Of a stretch of 64,000 nt of DNA, positions 45,382 to 55,780 are shown in pieces. The position numbers and the translations under genes were made by a program. Source of the stretch: Pleurocapsa sp. PCC 7327 (GTDB lineage Bacteria > Cyanobacteriota > Cyanobacteriia > Cyanobacteriales > Microcystaceae); NCBI RefSeq assembly GCF_000317025.1, contig NC_019689.1, positions 4,294,024 through 4,358,023 of the forward strand, written 5' to 3'. The notes below the pieces were generated by a model. That model searched no databases. It saw only the letters and a list, made by a program, of their open reading frames with translations, and was not told the DNA's origin. How positions within the stretch are numbered: position 1 is the first letter of the stretch; every line of letters starts with the position of its first letter.

Positions 45382-47628
45382 ATGTCTCATCCCTTATATG
45401 TTGCTTTTATCTGGCACCAACACCAGCCACTCTATAAATCCCGCGAAGCCGCTGCCGATGGCGGGGGACAGTATCGCTTGCCGTGGGTGCGGTTGCACGG
45501 CACTAAAGATTATCTAGATTTAGTCCTAATTTTAGAACGCTATCCCAAACTCCATCAGACAGTCAATCTCGTTCCTTCCTTAATTTTACAACTGGAAGAA
45601 TATGCGGCAGGAGAAGCGATCGATCTCTATCTAGCGCTGACGGTGACTCCTGAAGACCAACTGAACGAGCAACAAAAACGCTATATTATCGAGCATTTTT
45701 TTGATGGCAATCACCACACGCTCATCGATCCCCATCCTCGCTACAGCGAACTTTATGTCCAACGCCAGGAAAAGGGACGGTCTTGGTGTTTTAAACACTG
45801 GACTAATCGAGATTATAGCGACCTGTTAGCATGGCATAACCTATCTTGGATCGATCCTCTGTTTTGGGACGATCCAGAAATTGAGGCATGGCTCAAACAA
45901 GGGAAAAACTTTACTTTGAGCGATCGCCAGCGCATTATTTCTAAACAAAGAGACATCATTCGCCGTATTGTTCCCCAGCATCGACAAATGCAAGATGCGG
46001 GTCAGTTAGAAGTGACTACCAGTCCCTATACCCACCCGATTCTCCCTCTGCTTGCCGATACTAATTCTGCTTTGGTGGCAGTTCCAGAAATGGTTTTGCC
46101 CGAAGGACGCTTTCAGTGGGAAGAAGACATTCCCCGCCACCTGCGCAAAGCTTGGGATTTGTATACAGACAGGTTTGGCAGACAACCTCGCGGTTTGTGG
46201 CCTTCGGAACAGGCTGTCAGTCCTGCAATATTACCCCACGTTGCTAAAGCAGGATACCGATGGCTTTGTTCTGACGAAGCAGTTTTAGGGTGGACGTTGG
46301 GGCGCTATTTTCATCGCGACGAAACGGGTAATGTCTCGGAACCGGAATTACTCTATCGTCCCTATCGCTTAGAAACGCCCTACGGAGATTTAGCAATTGT
46401 CTTTCGAGACCATCGCCTCTCCGATCTGATCGGCTTTACCTATGGGGCAATGGAACCCACTCACGCTGCATCGGATTTTATCGGACACTTAGAAGCGATC
46501 GCGCGTTCTCTCAAACATCAACAAGCAGAAGAAACGACTGCTTTAGAGAAACCATGGCTGGTGACGATTGCCCTCGATGGAGAAAACTGCTGGGAATACT
46601 ATCAAAAAGACGGTTTGCCTTTTCTGGAAGCACTCTATGAAAAGCTAAGCGACGACGAAGAGATTAAATTAGTGACCGTTTCCGAATTTCTAGAACGGTT
46701 CCCGCCGACAGCAGCCATTTCTGGGGACGAATTGCATAGCGGTTCTTGGGTCGATGGCAATTTTACAACCTGGATCGGCGATCCGGCAAAGAATAAGGCA
46801 TGGGATCTCCTCATAGAAGCCAGACAAATGTTAGCCAAGCATCCAGAAGCAACAGAAGAAAATAATCCCGAAGCCTGGGAAGCTTTGTATGCGGCTGAAG
46901 GTTCGGACTGGTTTTGGTGGTTTGGAGAAGGTCATTCATCCAATCAGGATGCCGCGTTCGATCGCCTCTTTCGAGAACACCTTTGTGCTATTTACCGTGC
47001 CGTAAACGAACCCGTTCCCCCACGATTGCACCAGCCTGTAGAAGACCACGAGGAAAAAGAACAATATCGTCCGCAAACCTTTATCCATCCACTGATTGAT
47101 GGTCGTGGCGACGAACAAGATTGGGACAAAGCAGGTCGGATCGAAATTAGTGGTGCTAGAGGTACGATGCACCGAAGTAGCGAGGTTCAGCGCTTATTTT
47201 ATGGCTGGGATCACCTAAATTTCTATCTTCGCTTCGACTTTAAGGCAGGAGTCAAACCCGGTCGCGATTTGCCCCCACAATTGCATTTACTATGGTACTA
47301 TCCCGGCATCCCGATGTGCGTTAGTCCCATTCCTTTGTCGAGCGTGCCCGATCTGGCTCCGCTAAACTATTTATACCGCCATCATTTGGGCATTAATTTA
47401 CAAACGGGTTCCGTTTGGTTAGAAGAGGCGCAAGAAGGTTTTAGCTGGCATCCGAGGGCTACTCGTGCCGATATCGCTTTCAAGCAATGCTTGGAGATAG
47501 CAGTTCCTTGGGCAGATTTGCATATCGAGCCGGATGATTCTTTACACCTGATCGCAGTTTTAGCCGATCGCGACGAGTTCCATAGTTATTTACCAGAAAA
47601 TGGGCTAATCATGTTACAAGCGCCATAG
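45382..47628 (+). CDS. Glycoside hydrolase family 57 (alpha-glucan-active)
   Basis: 748 aa. GH57 hallmark FIWHQHQPLY opens the (beta/alpha)7 catalytic domain, with TVNLVPSLILQLEEY, LWPSEQAVSP (a GH57 region with the nucleophile Glu), and IALDGENCWEYY (acid/base Asp). From about residue 575 (PLIDGRGDEQDWDKAGRIEI) a C-terminal beta-rich DOMON-like domain follows. Cytoplasmic GH57 enzymes cut or branch glycogen; exact activity is open. Start ATG 45382; the in-frame TTG at 45376 is discarded. Confidence 0.9.
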   Translation: MSHPLYVAFIWHQHQPLYKSREAAADGGGQYRLPWVRLHGTKDYLDLVLILERYPKLHQTVNLVPSLILQLEEYAAGEAIDLYLALTVTPEDQLNEQQKRYIIEHFFDGNHHTLIDPHPRYSELYVQRQEKGRSWCFKHWTNRDYSDLLAWHNLSWIDPLFWDDPEIEAWLKQGKNFTLSDRQRIISKQRDIIRRIVPQHRQMQDAGQLEVTTSPYTHPILPLLADTNSALVAVPEMVLPEGRFQWEEDIPRHLRKAWDLYTDRFGRQPRGLWPSEQAVSPAILPHVAKAGYRWLCSDEAVLGWTLGRYFHRDETGNVSEPELLYRPYRLETPYGDLAIVFRDHRLSDLIGFTYGAMEPTHAASDFIGHLEAIARSLKHQQAEETTALEKPWLVTIALDGENCWEYYQKDGLPFLEALYEKLSDDEEIKLVTVSEFLERFPPTAAISGDELHSGSWVDGNFTTWIGDPAKNKAWDLLIEARQMLAKHPEATEENNPEAWEALYAAEGSDWFWWFGEGHSSNQDAAFDRLFREHLCAIYRAVNEPVPPRLHQPVEDHEEKEQYRPQTFIHPLIDGRGDEQDWDKAGRIEISGARGTMHRSSEVQRLFYGWDHLNFYLRFDFKAGVKPGRDLPPQLHLLWYYPGIPMCVSPIPLSSVPDLAPLNYLYRHHLGINLQTGSVWLEEAQEGFSWHPRATRADIAFKQCLEIAVPWADLHIEPDDSLHLIAVLADRDEFHSYLPENGLIMLQAP

Positions 47629-47632
47629 TATC

Positions 47633-48124
47633 CTAGCAACTGCAATCGCAACTTGCGATCGCATTTTTATCCAATCGACACAATCTAACTTTTTGGCTAA
47701 TTGTCGCCCCTATTCTTTCGTAAAATTTGATGCCCCTTGGGTTATTAATAGAGACTGTCCAGTCAATTCTGCCACAATTATTTGCTTGGGCTATTTGACA
47801 CAAACGTTCAATCAATGCCGTACCTATACCTTTACTTCGATGTTCGGGTTTGATATACAAATCATCTAACCAAAGGCAAGTTTGAGCGAGAAAAGTTGAG
47901 TAGATGTAATGATAGCTAGCAAATCCAAGAATTTCGCGCTCGCTTTCCGCCAAGAGAATAAATTCAATTGGATTTTTGCAGAACAAAGTATCTTCTAATT
48001 TCTGAAGTGTTGCTTCAACTGATTCGGGACAACCATCAAACTGTGCTTTGAGATGAATCAGTTCCAACATAATCGGAAGATCGCTTTTTGTTGCTTCTCG
48101 AATTAATAATTGTTTATTTTTCAT
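47633..48124 (-). CDS. GNAT-family N-acetyltransferase
   Basis: 163 aa. The acetyl-CoA site is seen in LYIKPEHRSKGIGTALIERLC (motif A, R/Q-x-x-G-x-G/A), preceded by ILGFASYHYIYSTFLAQTCLWLDDL and followed by WTVSINNPRGIKFYERIGA (motif B). This resembles spermidine/diamine acetyltransferases. The substrate is not deducible. Convergent with the GH57 gene, 4 bp apart. Confidence 0.87.
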   Translation of the reverse strand: MKNKQLLIREATKSDLPIMLELIHLKAQFDGCPESVEATLQKLEDTLFCKNPIEFILLAESEREILGFASYHYIYSTFLAQTCLWLDDLYIKPEHRSKGIGTALIERLCQIAQANNCGRIDWTVSINNPRGIKFYERIGATISQKVRLCRLDKNAIASCDCSC

Positions 48125-48374
48125 AATTCTAAGTTTTGAAATTTAAATTGCATCTTCCATACCAAGTTGCAGTTAAAGATATTGCTTATCATTCTGAGCG
48201 ATGCGAGCCAAAGCGCGTAGGAGAATAATCCCCAAGATCCTTCGCTATCGCGACTGATGACATTTTTGAACGCAACCTAGTATCGCCTAAGATTTACTGT
48301 ACGAAACTTACAAATAGATGTCCAATATATATTTAGTAGTAAAAATATATGTTGAGAATATAAATAGTTGAATT

Positions 48375-49244
48375 ATGGAACTGCGACACCTGCGCTATTT
48401 TGTGGCGGTAGCTGAAGAACTTAACTTCAGTCGCGCAGCGGAAAAACTACATATCGCTCAGCCGCCTCTTTCTCAGCAAATCCAGGATTTAGAGGCAGAA
48501 TTGAGCGTGCAGTTGTTTGAGCGAACCAAACGTCGCGTTGAATTGACTGAAGCAGGTAAAATATTTCTAGCCGAAGTAGAAAAAGTCTTCGAGCAAGTCC
48601 ACCAGGCGGTCAAAGCCGCACAAAGAGCGAGTCGCGGTGAAGTAGGAAAACTTGCGATCGGGTTTAATAGTTCCGCTACTTATAGCGTTTTGCCGGATTT
48701 GCTGCGTCAATTTCGCCAACACTGTCCCGATGTGGAACTGATTTTACGAGAATTGACCACGAGTCAGCAGTTAGAGAAGTTGCAGCAAAATCAAATCGAT
48801 CTCGGACTGTTGTATTTACCCGTAGATACGAACGAGTTGAAGGTAGTATCCGTGTTAAAAGAACCTTTGATGGTAGCTTTGCCAGAAACTCATCCTTTGG
48901 CAGATCGAGCTGAAATTGCGATCGCGCAATTAATTAACGAACCTTTTATCTTGCCACCACCTCGCTTGGGCGAAGGGCTTTACAGTCAAATCATGCGCTT
49001 TTTCGATCGGATTAGCTTTCATCCCAAAGTTATCCAGACTGCTACTTTACTGCAAACCGCGATCGCGTTGGTTGCTGGAGGGGTAGGCGTTGCCTTAGTT
49101 CCCGCATCGTTACAAAACCTGAAAAGAACGGGTGTCATTTATCGGGCGATAGTACCAACTGCACCGGAAGTAGAAATAGTCCTCGCTTGGCGACAGAATA
49201 ATTTATCTCCAGTTTTGCAGAGGTTTGTTGAGCTTGTTTTGTAA
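48375..49244 (+). CDS. LysR-family transcriptional regulator
   Basis: 289 aa. N-terminal winged HTH (MELRHLRYFVAVAEELNFSR, AEKLHIAQPPLSQQIQDLE, LFERTKRRVELTEAG) is the LysR signature of the CbnR/BenM type. The C-terminal effector domain begins near residue 90 (KLAIGFNSSATYSVLPDLLR). The ligand and targets are unknown. The 250-bp upstream gap probably holds its promoter and binding site. Convergent with the protease gene, 1 bp apart. Confidence 0.92.
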   Translation: MELRHLRYFVAVAEELNFSRAAEKLHIAQPPLSQQIQDLEAELSVQLFERTKRRVELTEAGKIFLAEVEKVFEQVHQAVKAAQRASRGEVGKLAIGFNSSATYSVLPDLLRQFRQHCPDVELILRELTTSQQLEKLQQNQIDLGLLYLPVDTNELKVVSVLKEPLMVALPETHPLADRAEIAIAQLINEPFILPPPRLGEGLYSQIMRFFDRISFHPKVIQTATLLQTAIALVAGGVGVALVPASLQNLKRTGVIYRAIVPTAPEVEIVLAWRQNNLSPVLQRFVELVL

Positions 49245-49245
49245 A

Positions 49246-50136
49246 CTACTTACTGCTCAATTTAAAACGGAACAGTGCCATCAGTCCGCTGACCAAAAGC
49301 AAACCAATTGATATTGTAGGTTCGGGTATCCTTTCCTGTTGGTTTTGTTGGGAACTTGCCGCGAGTGCGGATACAGAATTTAAATTGTTAACCGTACCCG
49401 AACCCGATAGCGAGGCACTACTTGCGACTGTTGGAGCTAGACCAGTGATAGGCGCAATCCAGGGAACAAACGACGATACGCGCGTAGAAGCCATCAAATC
49501 GCTGTAATCAGCTAGGTAGGAATTACCAGAAGTGTCCATCATAAAAGAAGTAACACCAGCTAAATATCCATCTATAAACAAGCCACCACCGCTATCAATG
49601 GGAGCGACAGAGCATTCTAGTGGAAGAGGAGTTGGCGAACCTATGCGATTAGAGAGCTGATTTGGACTGTCAAAGTCTGCCACCAGAAGGGTGTCCAACC
49701 ATCTAGCGCCGTTAGGATCGACGAATCCGGCACTATCAACTACGTTTTGGGCACCTCGTTTTATTCCATCAAAGCTTCTCTTCCTCGACCGCCCATTACC
49801 CGTATTACCGAAGCCAACATAGTCGCCGATTCGTCCAACTTCGTTAGCTCCGGTCATGAGAAGAGCAGGAGCCACATCGAGGACAGGTGTACTTAATTGC
49901 AAAAGAGCAATATCTCTGCCTGCGGCTAGATTGGGAGCAAGCTGAGGCTGAGACCAGTCCTGAGCCATCCAGTCTGGATACACTTGGGCACTCGCAACTG
50001 GATAAGCGGCTGAACCGACATTAAAATAAGCAGATTGGTTTTGGCCGAGAATGACAGATAAATTCGGATTGTTAGGATTGTACGCACAATGAGCAGCCGT
50101 CAGCACCAATATGGATGAACGAGCGTACCCGAACAA
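49246..50136 (-). pseudogene. 5'-truncated trypsin-like serine protease with PEP-CTERM
   Basis: The open frame starts abruptly with FGYARSSILVLTAAHCAYNP, i.e. just before the catalytic His, so signal peptide and first beta strands are missing. Asp lies in GRDIALLQL and Ser in APIDSGGGLF. The C-terminus IPEPTISIGLLLVSGLMALF followed by basic residues is a PEP-CTERM sorting signal. The nominal start codon is a TTG and the upstream sequence is replaced by a 138-bp tandem duplication (50133-50408), which explains the truncation. Probably non-functional. Confidence 0.75.
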
Positions 50137-50408
50137 CGAAAGACGAGGGTATTAGCGGAGTTATAAAGGAAAAATTTAATAGTCAATAATTCTTATTAGA
50201 CCTTCCACAGCAGCAATTTTAGACGAGTTGGTACCAAATAGCAGCTTCCCTAACCATAACCCCTTTCCTTACAACGAAAGACGAGGGTATTAGCGGAGTT
50301 ATAAAGGAAAAATTTAATAGTCAATAATTCTTATTAGACCTTCCACAGCAGCAATTTTAGACGAGTTGGTACCAAATAGCAGCTTCCCTAACCATAACCC
50401 CTTTCCTT
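50133..50408. repeat. 138-bp tandem duplication (two copies)
   Basis: Positions 50133-50270 and 50271-50408 are the same 138-bp sequence in direct tandem (both run from CAACGAAAGACGAGG to CCCCTTTCCTTA). No ORF character. Its left edge is the broken 5' end of the protease gene, and its right edge abuts a GT2 pseudogene. Confidence 0.9.
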
Positions 50409-50424
50409 AAGCCGTAGGAGCCAA

Positions 50425-50711
50425 GAGATCTCGCTATCGACCCAGCCGAGATCTTGTCCACTTGTCGTCGCGATCGCGTCGTGAAGTGCTTATCCCCGTC
50501 CGGTATGAGGAGCCGCGATGACTTCGATCCGTTTATCTTTCTGTTCGTAATGACGAGCGATTTCAACAGAGCGATCGGTCGAACCATTGTCCTAGATTAG
50601 TAGCTCAAAATCTTCCCTTGTCTGGGATAGAACGCTTTCAATCGCGGCACCTAGATAGCGATCGCGGTCTTTTACTGTGATAATCAAAGAAATTGGAACC
50701 CTCAAGGGAAG
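50425..50711 (-). pseudogene. GT2 glycosyltransferase fragment with two nonsense codons
   Basis: On the minus strand one frame reads VPISLIITVKDRDRYLGAAI, ESVLSQTREDFELLI, stop (TAG), DNGSTDRSVEIARHYEQKDK, RIEVIAAPHTGRG, stop (TAA), and continues IATTSGQDLGWVDS. This is the N-terminal third of a GT-A family 2 enzyme (DNGSTDRS, LGWVDS region) with two premature stops and no C-terminal part. Decayed. Confidence 0.72.
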
Positions 50712-50993
50712 ACTCCCGGCTTGGCTTGACAAATTCTAGCTACATATCGAGTCAAAAGCGCGATTGAAGGGAGCCAATGCGTAAGGACGCGATAGCACAC
50801 ACCTGTAATATTTCTGTAGTACTAGCGGGCGCGATCTCGCTAGCTGCTAAAAAAATTGGCACTTAAGCTACCTGCAAATCAGCTCGCACATCATTAAAGT
50901 ATGAAGATTAGACTATTTGTTTTTGTGAAGATTTTAATTATGGGGCGATAGAGAGATTGTAAACTCTAAATTATCCTTATAATTGTCATAAAT

Positions 50994-52625
50994 ATGACTA
51001 ATTCTATTCCTCCCGACCTTTTGGTTGGATTAGAGGGTGGTTATAGTAAAGTTCCTGAAGAAGTAAGAGAATTCCTTCGCACAGAACCGCGCCCACCAGA
51101 AACCGATCCAACTTTGGGAATCTCCGTTGCAGTCGATAGACAAGAAACGCCGCAACATCGTTTAGTGACAATTGGAGATTCGTTAACTCACGGCTTTCAA
51201 AGTGGAGCAATCTTTAAGACTAATTTATCCTATCCCATGCTAATTGCTCGCGAAATGGGTTGGAGCCGGAATTTTCGTTATCCTAGCTATTCTGGACCAG
51301 GAAATGGTCTTCCCCTCAATTTGGAAAAGTTAGCACGAGAATTAGGCGATCGCTATCAGATAGCAGATGGGATTAATGCGATCGATGCCGCTTTATTGTT
51401 ACCTTGGCTGAGAGGCTATCTTGACCAAATAGAAGATTATTGGGAACGAGGAGAGGGACTGAATGCACCCGAACGAGGAGCGATTAACCATAATTTAGCT
51501 GTGTATGGATGGGATCTACGCAATACGCTATCTCGGAATGCCGATCTAGCTAAAGACGTTATTAGACAAACCCCCACCAAAGAGGATTTTCTTCGGCAAG
51601 TTCCTGAAAACGCTAATGAAATTGCAACGCTGTGGGTTTTGAATAGCGCCAGAAATTCTGCCAATAAAGCCTTAACACCATTGGAAGCAGCAAAAGCTTT
51701 GGGAGAAGAAGGCGGGATAGAGACTCTAATCATTTTAATCGGCGCAAATAATGCATTAGGCAGTATTTTGACCTTTAAACTCAGGTGGTCTGATGTTGGC
51801 TACCAGGATATGAGGGAAAATGATAAATATACCGTCTGGCTCCCCAGTCATTTCAAAGACGAGTTAGACCAAATTGTCGAACAAGTTAAGCAGATTAAAG
51901 CCCGTCACGTTATTTGGGGAACAGTTCCCCATGTTACGATCGCGCCTTTTGCTCGCGGTGTTAGTGAAAATGGTCAAAAAATTCAACCAGGCTCTCGATA
52001 TTTTCCCTTTTACGTGCCAATTTGGTTAGAAAATACTTTCCATCCTAATAATCGTCGCCATCCTCGTTTAACTGCCAATCAAGCTAGAGGCATTGATAGC
52101 GCGATCGACAAATACAACGAATATCTTGTCGAAGCCGTCCGTGCAGGTCGTCGGCAAGGAAAAGACTGGTATTTGTTTGAAACGGCTGGATTGTTAGATC
52201 GCTTAGCTGCGCGACGTTACATTGAAGATCCGATCGCTCATCCCAATTGGTGGACTGAATATCCATTGCCAGAACCCTTGAAAAACCTAAATCCGCAGCC
52301 AACTTCATTATTTTTTAAGTCCAATCAACAAGGTCGTCAGCAAGGCGGACTGTTTTCCTTGGATGGCATTCATCCAACCACAATTGGTTACGGAATTTTG
52401 GCACAAGAGATTATTAATATTATGCAATTGGCAGGGGTTGAATTTTATGAAAGTAATGGAATTACTAAAAAGACGGGCAAGATCGAAATTGATTTCGATC
52501 GCCTAATTAAAGAAGACACCCTAATTTCTAAGCCACCTCCGGCTGTCTCTGCTATCTTAGACTCCATCGGCTGGGTCGACAGCATGACTGGGATTATTTC
52601 GCAACTGTATCAAAATAATATTTAA
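50994..52625 (+). CDS. Large SGNH/GDSL-family hydrolase
   Basis: 543 aa. RLVTIGDSLTHGFQSGAIF (block I Ser), IILIGANNALG (block III Asn), and FSLDGIHPTTIGYGILAQEI (Asp-His) are all intact. Long inserts between the blocks, including a ~130-residue alpha-helical insert between residues 110 and 240, set it apart from single-domain esterases such as that at 1102-1803. No signal peptide. Lipid or ester substrate unknown. Confidence 0.82.
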   Translation: MTNSIPPDLLVGLEGGYSKVPEEVREFLRTEPRPPETDPTLGISVAVDRQETPQHRLVTIGDSLTHGFQSGAIFKTNLSYPMLIAREMGWSRNFRYPSYSGPGNGLPLNLEKLARELGDRYQIADGINAIDAALLLPWLRGYLDQIEDYWERGEGLNAPERGAINHNLAVYGWDLRNTLSRNADLAKDVIRQTPTKEDFLRQVPENANEIATLWVLNSARNSANKALTPLEAAKALGEEGGIETLIILIGANNALGSILTFKLRWSDVGYQDMRENDKYTVWLPSHFKDELDQIVEQVKQIKARHVIWGTVPHVTIAPFARGVSENGQKIQPGSRYFPFYVPIWLENTFHPNNRRHPRLTANQARGIDSAIDKYNEYLVEAVRAGRRQGKDWYLFETAGLLDRLAARRYIEDPIAHPNWWTEYPLPEPLKNLNPQPTSLFFKSNQQGRQQGGLFSLDGIHPTTIGYGILAQEIINIMQLAGVEFYESNGITKKTGKIEIDFDRLIKEDTLISKPPPAVSAILDSIGWVDSMTGIISQLYQNNI

Positions 52626-52990
52626 TATTTTGCCAAAGTTATCGTTGAGGGAGTTGCGATCGCTCTCATCTTGATGCGGGAACAATTGGAACAACAAATA
52701 GTTTGTTTAATTAAGATTAGCAGAGTGTTTTGAATTGCAATTTAAAAATTTAAAAGACAGTATTTGACAGAAACTTTACTTTCATAAATTAGTGATAAAA
52801 GAAATATAAAATTAACCCTCTCAAAGCCAAACGAGGAGTGCGCAAGGTTATATTGGGATTGAGTCTTTGCAGCAACTGTAGCAGACATAGTGTAAAATTC
52901 TGGTGCCCGAAACGAACAAATTGTCAATGATTTGTAGTTTCGCCAAGCCTCGGCTCGATCTTGTCTGAGTTCATTTCTCCTAATCTCGCC
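52626..52990. other. Intergenic region without a recognised gene
   Basis: AT-rich, 365 bp, between co-directional genes. It probably includes the promoter of the M16 peptidase. No RNA gene or repeat recognised. Confidence 0.4.
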
Positions 52991-55777
52991 ATGCGTTTTT
53001 CCTCAAAAGTGCGATCGCTCCTTCTCGTCGGCTTGTTCTTGAGCTTTCTAATCGGCAGTCTCGGATGGGTAGACGGCGATCGCGTTAGCGCCACAACGCC
53101 AACAGAAGCCACTTCCCTATCCGCTACCTCGCTCACTCAAGGGGTACATAAAACGGTTTTAGACAACGGTTTGACCGTACTGACCAAGGAAGTTCGCACC
53201 GCCCCCGTAGTCAGCGTGCAGGTTTGGTATCGAGTCGGATCGCGCAACGAGGAAGCAGGAGCTAATGGACTCTCCCACCAGCTCGAACACTTACTTTTCA
53301 AGGGCACAACCGAACGCCCGGTGCAGTTCGGTCGGCTACTCGGCGCTTTGGGCAGCCAGTTTAACGCCTTTACCAGCTATGACGAAACCGCCTACTATGG
53401 AACGGCAAAGCAAGACAGACTGGAAGCACTGCTGAGTTTAGAAGCCGATCGCATGGTCAATTCCATCAACGGATTCGAACAACTGGCGAGCGAAAAGCGC
53501 GTAGTGATTTCCGAGTTGCAAGGATACGAAAATTCCCCCGACTATCGGCTCAGTCGAGCCGTGATGAAGGCAGCCTTCCCAAATCACCCCTATGGCTTGC
53601 CTGTAGGAGGCACAAAAGCCGATGTCGAGAAATTTACAGTAGAGCAGGTACAAGATTATTACCAAACCTACTACAGTCCTGATAATGCCACACTGGTTAT
53701 TACCGGAGACTTCGATCCGAAAACTGTCCTCAACGCTGTAGAAGAAACCTTTGGCAAAATTCCCAAACGGACGACCAAAGCGGGACAGGAAAAGAAAATC
53801 GTAGAAGCCAAATCTCCCTCATTCTCACCAGCTAGCCAAACACCTATCGTGCTAAGAGAACCGGGAAGTTCGGCACTGCTGCAAGCGATTTATCCCCTGC
53901 CCAATATCAATCATCCCGACGTAAGCGCGATCGATGTCATGGATATCATCCTCACGGGTGGACGCAGTTCGCGCCTTTATCAAGCGTTGGTAGAAACTGG
54001 ATTGGCAAGCGAGGTAGGAGCTAGCCCCGCAGAACTTATCGAACCGGGCTGGTATGCGATCTCTGCGACGGCAGCTCCCGGTCAAGCCCTCTCCAAAATC
54101 GAGCAGGTACTTGAGCAATCCCTGGCAAAGCTTCGGCAGGAACCAGTCACCCCAGAAGAATTGAATCGAGCCAAAACTCTATTGCAAACCTATTTTGTTT
54201 TGAGCAATCAGGACATCACCTCTCAGGCAAGCCAACTAGGCTACTATCAGACCGCAGCGGGAGATTATCGCTATGTAGAGCGGTATTTAGATGCGATCGC
54301 CAAAGTCACAGCTGCCGACGTGCAGCGAGTAGCACAAACCTACCTCGCTCCCGACAAACAGACAATCGGCTTCTTTGAACCGACCCAACCAGACGGGCAA
54401 TCGGGAATTTCTAGCACTGGTTCCGATCGCACCGTGGAAAACTTCAGTCCCGGCAAACCCGTAGACCCAGCAGAACTTGCCAAGTATCTACCTCCCATCA
54501 AGTCATCCACCGCGTCCGCGTCGCAACCGCTGCCAGAGGAAGTGACTCTGGCAAATGGGATGAAAGTTTTCTTGCTGCGCGATCGCAGCGTACCTACCAT
54601 CAATCTGAGCGGACAGATCGATGCTGGAACGGGCTTCGATCCCGAAGGGAAAGCCGGATTAGCCAGCTTGAGCGCCGATAACTTGATGAATGGTACGCAA
54701 ACGAAAGACGCGCTGACACTGGCAAAAGCGCTGGAAGATAGGGGAGTAAACTTGGGCTTTCGTGCCAATCGGGAAGGAGTCACTATTAACGGCAATGGGT
54801 TGTCGGCAAATCTGCCAGTCTTGCTAGAAACTCTGGCAAACATACTGCAACGCGCCACCTTCCCAAACGACCAACTAGAATTGAGTCGCCAGCGCGCTCT
54901 AACGAGTCTTAAAGTAGAGCTAGACGACCCCGGCACCTTGGGACGGCGAGTATTTCAGCAGGCAATCTATCCCAAAAACCATCCTTTCCATAGCTTTCCC
55001 ACCCCAGAGAGCCTCAAGAGCATCACCCGCGCCGATCTGGTACGCTTCTATCGGGAACATTACCGACCGGATACCACAACCCTTGCCCTAGTGGGCGATT
55101 TCGACCCAGCAGAGGTAAAAGCCTTGCTAAACGAGACGTTCGGCAAGTGGCGATCGCGAGGCAAGCCTCCCATTCTTAAGGTGCCTTCCGTATCCTTGCC
55201 CAAAGCGATAACGCGCCTCAATAAGGCCATTTCCGGCAAAGCAGAAGCCGTTACCTATATCGGTTACAACGCCATCTCGCGCAAAGATCCTCGTTTTTAT
55301 GCCGCTGTAGTGTTAAATCAGATTTTGGGGGGAGATACCTTGTCGAGCCGACTGGGAACCGAAATACGCGATCGCCAGGGGTTAACCTATGGTATTTACA
55401 GCGCCTTCGCTGCTGGCAAGAATGCTGGGCCATTTTTGATTCAAATGCAAACTGCTCCCGAAGATACCAACAAAGCGATCGCCAGCACTCTAGCCCTCTT
55501 AAAACAGTTGCGGCAAGAGGGAGTCACCGAGGCAGAGTTAAACACAGCCAAGCGAACGATTACCAACGGCTATCCCGTCGATTTAGCCAATCCCCCTACA
55601 GTGGCAGACACGATTTTGAGCAATGCCGTCTATGGACTGAGCAAGGCAGAACTACGCGAATTTCCCAAGCGCATCGAGGCAGTCACGATGGCGCAAGTAC
55701 GGCAAGTCGCTCAAGAATTGATTCATCCAGACAATTTGGTCATTGTTACAGCAGAACCCGGACAAACTCAGTCTTAA
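52991..55777 (+). CDS. Two-domain M16 (pitrilysin-like) metallopeptidase
   Basis: 928 aa with an N-terminal signal segment (LLLVGLFLSFLIGSLGWV), so it is exported or periplasmic. The first half has the inverted zinc motif SHQLEHLLFKGT (HxxEH) and the third ligand downstream (SLEADRM...SEKRVVISEL). The second half (from about residue 525, VTLANGMKVFLLRDRSVP) is a homologous M16 domain lacking HxxEH and retaining the R-Y pair region (RQGLTYGIYS), as in active/inactive M16B partners fused in one chain. Substrate unknown, probably peptides. A TTG start at 52961 is less likely. Confidence 0.9.
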   Translation: MRFSSKVRSLLLVGLFLSFLIGSLGWVDGDRVSATTPTEATSLSATSLTQGVHKTVLDNGLTVLTKEVRTAPVVSVQVWYRVGSRNEEAGANGLSHQLEHLLFKGTTERPVQFGRLLGALGSQFNAFTSYDETAYYGTAKQDRLEALLSLEADRMVNSINGFEQLASEKRVVISELQGYENSPDYRLSRAVMKAAFPNHPYGLPVGGTKADVEKFTVEQVQDYYQTYYSPDNATLVITGDFDPKTVLNAVEETFGKIPKRTTKAGQEKKIVEAKSPSFSPASQTPIVLREPGSSALLQAIYPLPNINHPDVSAIDVMDIILTGGRSSRLYQALVETGLASEVGASPAELIEPGWYAISATAAPGQALSKIEQVLEQSLAKLRQEPVTPEELNRAKTLLQTYFVLSNQDITSQASQLGYYQTAAGDYRYVERYLDAIAKVTAADVQRVAQTYLAPDKQTIGFFEPTQPDGQSGISSTGSDRTVENFSPGKPVDPAELAKYLPPIKSSTASASQPLPEEVTLANGMKVFLLRDRSVPTINLSGQIDAGTGFDPEGKAGLASLSADNLMNGTQTKDALTLAKALEDRGVNLGFRANREGVTINGNGLSANLPVLLETLANILQRATFPNDQLELSRQRALTSLKVELDDPGTLGRRVFQQAIYPKNHPFHSFPTPESLKSITRADLVRFYREHYRPDTTTLALVGDFDPAEVKALLNETFGKWRSRGKPPILKVPSVSLPKAITRLNKAISGKAEAVTYIGYNAISRKDPRFYAAVVLNQILGGDTLSSRLGTEIRDRQGLTYGIYSAFAAGKNAGPFLIQMQTAPEDTNKAIASTLALLKQLRQEGVTEAELNTAKRTITNGYPVDLANPPTVADTILSNAVYGLSKAELREFPKRIEAVTMAQVRQVAQELIHPDNLVIVTAEPGQTQS

Positions 55778-55780
55778 AAA

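Noticed and set aside
54340-54936. 198-aa open frame antisense to the M16 peptidase
   Set aside because: It lies entirely within the well-supported M16 gene and has no family features; a compositional shadow.
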